A DNA stretch of 64,000 bases from a bacterium ADurb.Bin236 (GTDB lineage Bacteria > UBP15 > UBA6099), in contig MWCD01000009.1 of assembly GCA_002069885.1 (NCBI GenBank), positions 1 to 64,000 on the forward strand. The letters run 5' to 3'. Positions 55,752-61,570 of this stretch are shown in pieces; position 1 is the stretch's first letter, and each line of letters begins with the position of its first letter. The position numbers and the translations under genes were made by a program. Under the pieces are notes generated by a model. That model was given only the letters and a program-made list of their open reading frames with translations, was not told where the DNA came from and ran no database searches.

Positions 55752-56016
55752 TAATTTATATGCATTTTTAAAATACAAATCTTCCACTTGCCAGATTTCG
55801 ATTTACTGTCGTCACGCCCTGATGTTAAAAACATTTAACAAATAGCTGCTTGAAAAGCCTGAAAACAAGGCCCTAAAACCCATGTAAAGAAAACTTAACG
55901 TGCCGGGTTAAGACAATGTAAAAAGCCTTTGTCATAATGCGCAACCCCGGCTTTTCTCAAAGCAAGCGAAAAATATAAAATCCAGTTGTAAAAAGAATAT
56001 TTCGTATTATGAAAGG
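55752..56016. other. AT-rich intergenic region before the sigma-54 promoter
   Basis: No gene or terminator-like stem of note was found. It separates hisS from the receiver operon. Confidence 0.4.
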
Positions 56017-56033
56017 TTGGCACGGGTTTTGAT
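56017..56033 (+). promoter_or_regulatory. Sigma-54 promoter of the receiver pair
   Basis: TTGGCACGGGTTTTGAT matches the sigma-54 consensus YTGGCACGRNNNTTGCW except GA for GC at the -12 element. GG at 56019-56020 and GA at 56031-56032 are the -24/-12 dinucleotides. The start codon at 56069 is about 25 bases past the expected start site near 56044. Confidence 0.75.
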
Positions 56034-56068
56034 TTATATAAGTAGAAGATCATCGAGGGAAGGCCCGA

Positions 56069-56455
56069 ATGGACGAAAGAAAGAAAAGCGTGTTGGTCAT
56101 CGACGACGACAGATTCGTTCGGGAAGGCTTGAGCGAACTGCTGAACGTCAAAGGATTTGAAGCCGACACGGCAGAGGACGGATTCGACGCCCTGCAAAAA
56201 GTCACTTCCCGAAGGTATGACGTAATTCTGCTGGACTTGGTGATGCCGGGGATGGACGGGGTGGAGACGCTGAGCAGGATAATGGGACAGAAGCCGGGAG
56301 CGAACGTTCTAGCGATGACGGCCCACAGCGAGTACGACATGATAGCGAGGGCGATAAAGGCGGGAGCTAAGAGTTTCTTCAAGAAGCCGATAGACTCCTC
56401 CGTCCTCGAAAACATGATAAGAGAAATGGATTTTGCGGCAGAGACAAGGCGATAA
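56069..56455 (+). CDS. Single-domain response regulator (CheY-like)
   Basis: 128 aa, a complete receiver domain with no output domain. The acidic pocket VLVIDDDRF (about 8-16), phospho-acceptor Asp in VILLDLVMPGMDG (about 55), conserved Thr in LAMTAHSE and Lys in FFKKPIDSS (about 104) are all present. It likely relays phosphate or binds a partner. GAAGG precedes the ATG. It is the first gene after the sigma-54 promoter and 13 bp ahead of a degenerate receiver. Confidence 0.9.
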   Translation: MDERKKSVLVIDDDRFVREGLSELLNVKGFEADTAEDGFDALQKVTSRRYDVILLDLVMPGMDGVETLSRIMGQKPGANVLAMTAHSEYDMIARAIKAGAKSFFKKPIDSSVLENMIREMDFAAETRR

Positions 56456-56468
56456 AGGAGTCGGGCTG

Positions 56469-56885
56469 ATGAGAGAGATAGGTTCTGCGCTCATAGCGGG
56501 GACGATGGATTTCAGGCGAATGGCGCTGACGGACGAGTTGCGCGAAGCCGGATGGCGCGCGCAGTCCACGTCTAAGCTTTCAATCGCCCTGAAACTACTC
56601 AATGAGCGCGGGTTCGATTGCGTGCTGGCTCTCTCTGACGGTCGGCCCGAAAAACAGGCGGAGTTCATCCGCAGAGTGAACGAGCTTCATCCGGATGTTT
56701 TTGTTATAACCGTCGGCTGCGACAGCGAAGCCGATGCCGAAAATGATAATTTACAGATTTTTGAATGTCTCGAAGCTCCATCAGCAACACAGGCGATGGA
56801 GGCCATGAACCGGGGAATGTTGTTAAAGTCAGCGAGGGAACGTTTGCGGGGCATCAGGTTCTCCGGGGTCTCCGCGGCATCATAG
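56469..56885 (+). CDS. Receiver-like protein with lost phospho-acceptor
   Basis: 138 aa. The order of strands and helices mimics CheY (SALIAGTMDFRRMALTDELREAGWR, FDCVLALSDGRPEK, VFVITVGCDSE), but the acidic pocket is AGTMD instead of DD and the Asp position holds Leu. I infer a pseudo-receiver acting with the upstream regulator. AAGGAG lies 8 bases before the ATG at 56469; the longer frame from 56433 is rejected. No family match is known to me. Confidence 0.6.
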   Translation: MREIGSALIAGTMDFRRMALTDELREAGWRAQSTSKLSIALKLLNERGFDCVLALSDGRPEKQAEFIRRVNELHPDVFVITVGCDSEADAENDNLQIFECLEAPSATQAMEAMNRGMLLKSARERLRGIRFSGVSAAS

Positions 56886-57009
56886 TCGGAGCGGCGGGAC
56901 ACGGTCCGGGACGCCCCCTGTCTAACCGGCCTGACAGGGGGCGTCAATCCGGCGGTTTGACCTCTAGGTCAAAAATTAAAAAAAGTCTGGATTTTTAAAA
57001 AGAAGCTGG

Positions 57010-57015
57010 TATAAT
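57010..57015 (+). promoter_or_regulatory. -10 hexamer of the structured RNA
   Basis: Perfect TATAAT, with GGTATAATTGGGG placing a G-rich start near 57018-57022. A matching -35 was not found at 16-18 bases. Confidence 0.5.
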
Positions 57016-57017
57016 TG

Positions 57018-57265
57018 GGGTGTTGAATCCCTACATCGTATGACAGCCGGATGGCTGAGGGATAGGTTTTAAGGGCGGCGAGGCTGTTAAAAAGACACAA
57101 TAACGCCTGAAAAGGCGTTTTGAAAGGCGGATAAATCTTAAATTTCGTTCTGGGCGCGCGCGGGGAGTGTTGCGCGCGTTGACGAGGCCTCTTAAATCCT
57201 CAATTTCCTCTTAGTGTCTATTACGACACCTTAGGCGGTTCCTGTGCGAACCGCTTCTTTTTTTC
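57018..57265 (+). ncRNA. Putative structured small RNA, about 240 nt
   Basis: Bounded by a -10 box and a strong terminator (GCGGTTC/GAACCGC then T8-type tract, 57235-57265). An outer stem GGTGTTG/CGACACC (57019-57025 with 57224-57230), an inner ATCCCT/AGGGAT with a CAGCC/GGCTG hairpin, a long-range AGACAC/GTGTCT pair, an AACGCCT/AGGCGTT hairpin and a GCGCGC/GCGCGC hairpin can form together. Three CCTC motifs at 57188, 57198 and 57207 lie in a linker. It does not match tmRNA, RNase P, 6S or SRP RNA as I know them. Confidence 0.5.
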
Positions 57266-57550
57266 TGACAATGCAATTATCGCAAAGCGGATAACCCTTG
57301 TATAGGCGGGAATTAAAAAACCTTTTTCATATCCAAGGCTTGTGAAATCATTCACAATGTCCGCTTTGTTGCCTTTTATCAACAATATTCTCCAGCCGTT
57401 CAGGGGGCAATCCCTCGCGCCGCCATTGTTTCGGATTCGTCCGCTGAAGCGGTCGTTTTCGAAGCTGTTTTCAAATTCATCCCGGATTCGTCGATAGAGC
57501 CGACGAACGGGGGCGATTTTCATAGCAGCGAACTGCTTCGTTGCCGCCAC
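57221..57550 (-). CDS. Doubtful ORF antisense to the RNA terminator
   Basis: 109 codons on the minus strand, GTG start or ATG at 57523. The protein (for example LNGWRILLIKGNKADIVNDFTSLGYEKGFLIPAYTRVI) has a plausible composition but no known family, no clear ribosome binding site and overlaps the RNA terminator. Confidence 0.22.
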   Translation of the reverse strand: MAATKQFAAMKIAPVRRLYRRIRDEFENSFENDRFSGRIRNNGGARDCPLNGWRILLIKGNKADIVNDFTSLGYEKGFLIPAYTRVIRFAIIALSEKKKRFAQEPPKVS

Positions 57551-57735
57551 ATTTTTTTGTTCATGAACCCTATGTTCTATTCACTGCAAAAATGCGCCTT
57601 GCGCCTCGCATTTCATCCGCTCTGAACAATCGCTCCCGAATCCTAATGACGGATTCGGATTCCTTTGTCATACGCCGACGACGGAAGAGCGATTTTCTTA
57701 GATCTTCATTTAGCGCGCGGCTTGAGAGAGTTGTG

Positions 57736-58506
57736 TCAGGGTTGTTTGAGGGCGGATTCGCCGAGGACTTTTCTGATTTTGCGAAGGAGGGATTCGGCGG
57801 TGAAGGGTTTGAGGGCGTAGTCGTGTGCGCCGTGCTGGACGGCTTGGAAGATTTTGCTTTTCTGCCGGAGGACTGAGAGCATTATGACGGGGATGTTGGC
57901 GGTTTCGGGGAAGTCTTTAAGCAGCATGAGGGTGGAGAAGCCGTCAAGGTCGGGCATGACGATGTCGAGGAGGATGATGTCCGGGCGCCATTCGCGGGCT
58001 TTTTCGATGCCGGCGTAGCCGTCGCGGGCGGTGATGACGTTGAAGCTGTCTTTGAAGATTTCCTCGATGAGTTTGAGCACGACGCGGTCGTCGTCGACAA
58101 CGAGCATGGAGAGCCGCCTGTTGATGGGGGGGTTTTCGTCCATGATCTCGCGGTTGACCTGAGAGCGGAGGCGGTTGACGACGAATCCGGTGATGGCTTG
58201 TCTGCGTTTTTCGGAGATTTCGATAAATTCTACGCCGACGCGGTGTGTGAAGCGGCCCTCGGATTCCTCCATGGTTTCGCTCCACCTGACTTCGCCGCGA
58301 GCCACGCACGGCTCGGAGTCTCCGGGAAGGGCGAACTCCATTTCAATGGTGGAGCCGGCTTCGACGTGTTTTTCGGACATGAAGGCTAAGCCGCCGCCGC
58401 TTATGTTTTTCAGGCTGGCTATGCTTATCTCCAGTTGTTCGGGCACTTTGTACTTGACCGGACAATCGAGATCGAGTCTGGGATGTTTGCGTTTGTCCTG
58501 TCCCAT
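57736..58506 (-). CDS. PilZ-receiver fusion (c-di-GMP effector)
   Basis: 256 aa. An N-terminal PilZ domain (about 1-112) has the c-di-GMP motif RKHPR (RxxxR, about 5-10) and NISGGG (about 34-39). A linker leads to a C-terminal receiver (about 130-250) with LVVDDDRV, acceptor Asp in IILLDIVMPDLDG, and LKPFT. The domain order PilZ then REC is the reverse of the more usual receiver-output order. It would bind c-di-GMP and take phosphate from an unknown kinase; nearby partners are the GGDEF gene and the receiver pair. The next plus-strand element is the dispersed repeat. Confidence 0.9.
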   Translation of the reverse strand: MGQDKRKHPRLDLDCPVKYKVPEQLEISIASLKNISGGGLAFMSEKHVEAGSTIEMEFALPGDSEPCVARGEVRWSETMEESEGRFTHRVGVEFIEISEKRRQAITGFVVNRLRSQVNREIMDENPPINRRLSMLVVDDDRVVLKLIEEIFKDSFNVITARDGYAGIEKAREWRPDIILLDIVMPDLDGFSTLMLLKDFPETANIPVIMLSVLRQKSKIFQAVQHGAHDYALKPFTAESLLRKIRKVLGESALKQP

Positions 58507-58625
58507 TATTGCGCTCCCGTCGCGCGGCGGCCCGCGCGGTTTCTCCGTCTTTTCAGCGTGACAAGATAATGATAAATCAAAAACGCATTAAAGCAATCGC
58601 GCGACCGGAAATTTATGGGAATTTA

Positions 58626-58888
58626 TTAAGGGAAAACTTTTGAAAAAGTTTTCCCTTAAAATCCCTTTCAAAACAATTCAATGCGCGCGTCGAAGCGGGC
58701 GCCTTCGCGCCTTCGCTTCGCCGCTCTCATGTGAAAAGATGTTGGTAAAGGGTTTTCAGTGGAATCTTGTTTATAAATGATTTCACATGGGGCGTCGGGG
58801 ATAGACGCGTTTTAAGCGTCTATTCCCGACGACCATTGAAACGTTTTGAAGAGATTCAAAGAGAAACTTTTTCAAAAGTTTCTCTTTG
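58626..58888. repeat. Dispersed repeat element, copy 2 (uninterrupted)
   Basis: Same end palindromes and internal blocks as 8010-8366, in the same order. TTTCACATGGGGCGTCGGG is continuous here, so this is the empty-site version of the nested insertion. A central palindrome (AGACGCGTTTTAAGCGTCT) is specific to this copy. It lies between the PilZ fusion and the Xer gene. Confidence 0.75.
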
Positions 58889-58929
58889 GTCTTTTATCTT
58901 TTCACCTTCTTTAAAACATGTGTTTAAGA

Positions 58930-59844
58930 TTATTCATCGGGGTTGTCGAGGCGGGCGCGGGGGTGATGTTGTTCGTAGACGCTTCTGAGGCGGGAGGATG
59001 TGACGCGGGTGTAAATCTGGGTGGTGGAGATATCGACGTGGCCGAGCATTTCCTGAACGGCGCGCAGGTCGGCTCCGTGTTCGAGGAGGTGGGTTGCGAA
59101 AGAGTGACGGAACGTGTGGGGCGAAACGTGGTTTGCGGGGTCGGCTCCGGCGGCGGCTTTGTCCACGACGCGCCAGAGTGTGGAGCGGGAGACGGGAGTT
59201 CCGCGCGTGTTGATGAACAGCCTGTCGGATTTGCCGGAGTCGAGGGCGGGGCGCGCCTCTTCGAGATACCGTTTCAGCCATTGCAGGGCCTTCGAGCCGA
59301 CGGGGACGACTCGGGACTTGGAGCCTTTCCCGACGCAGCGGATGTGTCCTTCGCTCCAGTTGAGGTCGGACAGACGAGCGCCTGTCAGCTCGCTTGCGCG
59401 CATGCCTGAGGAATAGAGAAGCTCCAGCATAGCGCGGTCGCGGATTCGGACGGGAGTGTCGGCGGGCATTGCGTCGATGACGCGGGCGACTTCGTTTTCC
59501 GGCAGGGCGCGCGGGAGTCCTCTTCTGACGCGGGGCCGCTCGACGTCCTCCACCGCTTGGCTGCCTCTGGCGGAGTCCCGGAACGCGAATTTCATGAAGG
59601 AGCGGATGCAGGCAACTTTGCGCGCGACGGTGTTTTGCGAGACTCCCTTGGAGCGAAGCCGCTGGTTGAAAAGGCTCACCGATTCGGCGTCGACTCGGGA
59701 GATGTCCGCGAGGCCTTTTTCTTCAAGGAAAGCGGAGAAATCCGCCAAGTCGCGCGCGTAAGCGTCGAGCGTGTTGCGCGAGTATCCCTTCTCGACGTCG
59801 AGGCTCGCGAGAAAGTCGTCTATGAGGTCGTTGAGAGCGCCCAT
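58930..59844 (-). CDS. Xer-type tyrosine recombinase
   Basis: 304 aa. N-terminal SAM-like domain (about 1-95), then the catalytic domain with Arg in SGMRASEL (about 147), Lys in GKGSKSR (about 173), HTFRH (about 243-247), GHVDISTTQIYTRV with the His and nucleophile Tyr (about 268-280). All catalytic residues are present and the length is that of XerC/XerD. It may resolve chromosome dimers at dif; it could also serve an element. It is first in line on the minus strand below the glycosyltransferase genes, 22 bp away. Confidence 0.92.
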   Translation of the reverse strand: MGALNDLIDDFLASLDVEKGYSRNTLDAYARDLADFSAFLEEKGLADISRVDAESVSLFNQRLRSKGVSQNTVARKVACIRSFMKFAFRDSARGSQAVEDVERPRVRRGLPRALPENEVARVIDAMPADTPVRIRDRAMLELLYSSGMRASELTGARLSDLNWSEGHIRCVGKGSKSRVVPVGSKALQWLKRYLEEARPALDSGKSDRLFINTRGTPVSRSTLWRVVDKAAAGADPANHVSPHTFRHSFATHLLEHGADLRAVQEMLGHVDISTTQIYTRVTSSRLRSVYEQHHPRARLDNPDE

Positions 59845-59866
59845 GAGCGAGGGTCGCGCGCCGATG

Positions 59867-61558
59867 TCAGCGCGGCGCGGTCATCCAGAGAAGATAATAT
59901 TTGTCAGTGTTTTCAACGGCGGCCGAGGCGTCAGCGTCTGCGTCCCTGAAGCCGTCGTCCATTCGGTATGCTTTTATTATGCGGGCGTTTTTGATGAGCC
60001 AAATGGCGTACTCTCGCGCCCAACGCGGCTTCTGCGGCGGGTCTACGACGTAGCCGCCCATGTTCTCGTCGATGTTGATGGAGCCTTTGAAAGCGAACCA
60101 AGCTCCGCCGGCGGAAACCGCGCGGTAGTCGCTGAGAGCCTCTGCGGCTCCGTCGGGCGGATGCGAGTCTATGGTCGCGCCTAGAGCCGGGGCTACCGCG
60201 CTCTGCCTGTATCCGCCGTCTTTAGTTTGTGTCAGGTCGAAGTTGTGCCAGAGAGCGATTATCCGGTCTCGGGAATCCGTGCGGGAGCGCATTGCGTAGT
60301 ATGCCGGGGCGGCGATTGAGCCGTCGATGAACACAACGGACGCGCCGGGGACAGAAGCTACGGCGTCCGAAGCGCCCGCCCAGTCGGGGCGCGCGTTTTC
60401 TGTCGCGCGCTGCATGGGAACGAATCCCGCCGCCGCGCAAAGCAACATCAAGGCGAGCAGCGCGCGGGCGCGCCATCCGGCGAATCTCGCGGCTCCGTTC
60501 GCGCAAACAGCGTATAGCATGACCGCTCCCGGAGCCAGAGCTTCCCAAAGTCTTGCCTGATACACCGTTATGCTTAAAAGTCCGGCGAACGCCAGCAGTC
60601 CCGCCAGCGTCACAAACGCGAACAGTCTCGGCCGGTATCCTTCCGGGTATTCCCTGAACCCGACGAACGGATAATAGTGATAGACAATCGGAAGCAGAAC
60701 CGCGCCGATGAAAGCGAAGCCGTTGGGCAGCGAGGACGCCCCACCCGGCAATCCGCCTATCGTGTATAGCGCGGACACGTATTTCATCATGAACATCAGC
60801 CTGAAGTTCATAGACAGGAAGCTTTCCTTCGGGAAGATGTGAAATATAGCTTCCTCGGGGTCTACGCCGGCGGGCATGAAAAACGGCGCGGCCCATCTCG
60901 TCATCCAATATGCGGCCGCCGCGAGCAGGAAAATATTGAGGGGAATCCACCAGACAAGCCGCCGCCGCCGTTCCTTCGCGAACCCGAAAAAGAGTATGTT
61001 TATCGGGACAAGCAGCATGGCGGTCTGGACGCCGAAGCAGAGGCCCGCCAGAGCGGAAACCGCGAAGGCGGCGGACGCTGCGCGCCCGGATTCGCTCTCA
61101 AATATTTTGTGAAACAGCAACAGAGTCAGCAGGCACAGGAAGATGGATATCGATGCCGCGCCTGAGAGACGGCTGCCTCCGATGTGGGACGCCATGAGGG
61201 CGAGCATGAGGGCGGCGACGCAACCGGCGGAGCGGCCGAACAAGCGCCGCGCGAGCGCGTACGTTAGAGCCACCGCGCCTATCCCGGCCGCTATGGACGG
61301 AATCCTCATCCACAGCAGCCCGTCTCCTCCGGCGGCCATCCATAGTTTGAGCAGGACGACATACGCGAACGAGTCGCCGGAGTGATGCTCGGCGCGGAGC
61401 GAAAAAATGTTCCACAGGGAATTCCACGGCTCGGAGGCGAACATCCAGAGCCGGGCCTCGGACTCGGAGATCGCGGCGCGCGCCGCTCCCGGCAGCCTGA
61501 TCGCGCAGGCCGCTAACAACACCGCCGCTTCGGGAAGCCATCCGCTGATTCTTTTCAT
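59867..61558 (-). CDS. ArnT/PMT-family (GT39-like) membrane glycosyltransferase
   Basis: 563 aa, about eleven N-terminal helices then a periplasmic C-terminal region (about 380-563). The first periplasmic loop has ISESEARLWMFA (about 29), the position of the catalytic acidic motif (usually DE or DEA) in this family. The central hydrophobic blocks and a soluble tail match GT39/PMT_2. It probably moves a sugar from a polyprenyl-phosphate carrier to a lipid or protein. It is 13 bases from the next upstream gene on the same strand, so likely one operon. Confidence 0.8.
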   Translation of the reverse strand: MKRISGWLPEAAVLLAACAIRLPGAARAAISESEARLWMFASEPWNSLWNIFSLRAEHHSGDSFAYVVLLKLWMAAGGDGLLWMRIPSIAAGIGAVALTYALARRLFGRSAGCVAALMLALMASHIGGSRLSGAASISIFLCLLTLLLFHKIFESESGRAASAAFAVSALAGLCFGVQTAMLLVPINILFFGFAKERRRRLVWWIPLNIFLLAAAAYWMTRWAAPFFMPAGVDPEEAIFHIFPKESFLSMNFRLMFMMKYVSALYTIGGLPGGASSLPNGFAFIGAVLLPIVYHYYPFVGFREYPEGYRPRLFAFVTLAGLLAFAGLLSITVYQARLWEALAPGAVMLYAVCANGAARFAGWRARALLALMLLCAAAGFVPMQRATENARPDWAGASDAVASVPGASVVFIDGSIAAPAYYAMRSRTDSRDRIIALWHNFDLTQTKDGGYRQSAVAPALGATIDSHPPDGAAEALSDYRAVSAGGAWFAFKGSINIDENMGGYVVDPPQKPRWAREYAIWLIKNARIIKAYRMDDGFRDADADASAAVENTDKYYLLWMTAPR

Positions 61559-61570
61559 AGTTTTATTATA

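Noticed and set aside
57018-57265. tmRNA, RNase P, 6S or SRP RNA identity for the 57-kb RNA
   Set aside because: No tag-peptide frame, no RNase P core, no SRP tetraloop region and no 6S-like single long hairpin were seen.
58930-59844. A dif or attachment site near the Xer gene
   Set aside because: No 28-bp dif-like palindrome was recognised in the adjacent intergenic sequence.
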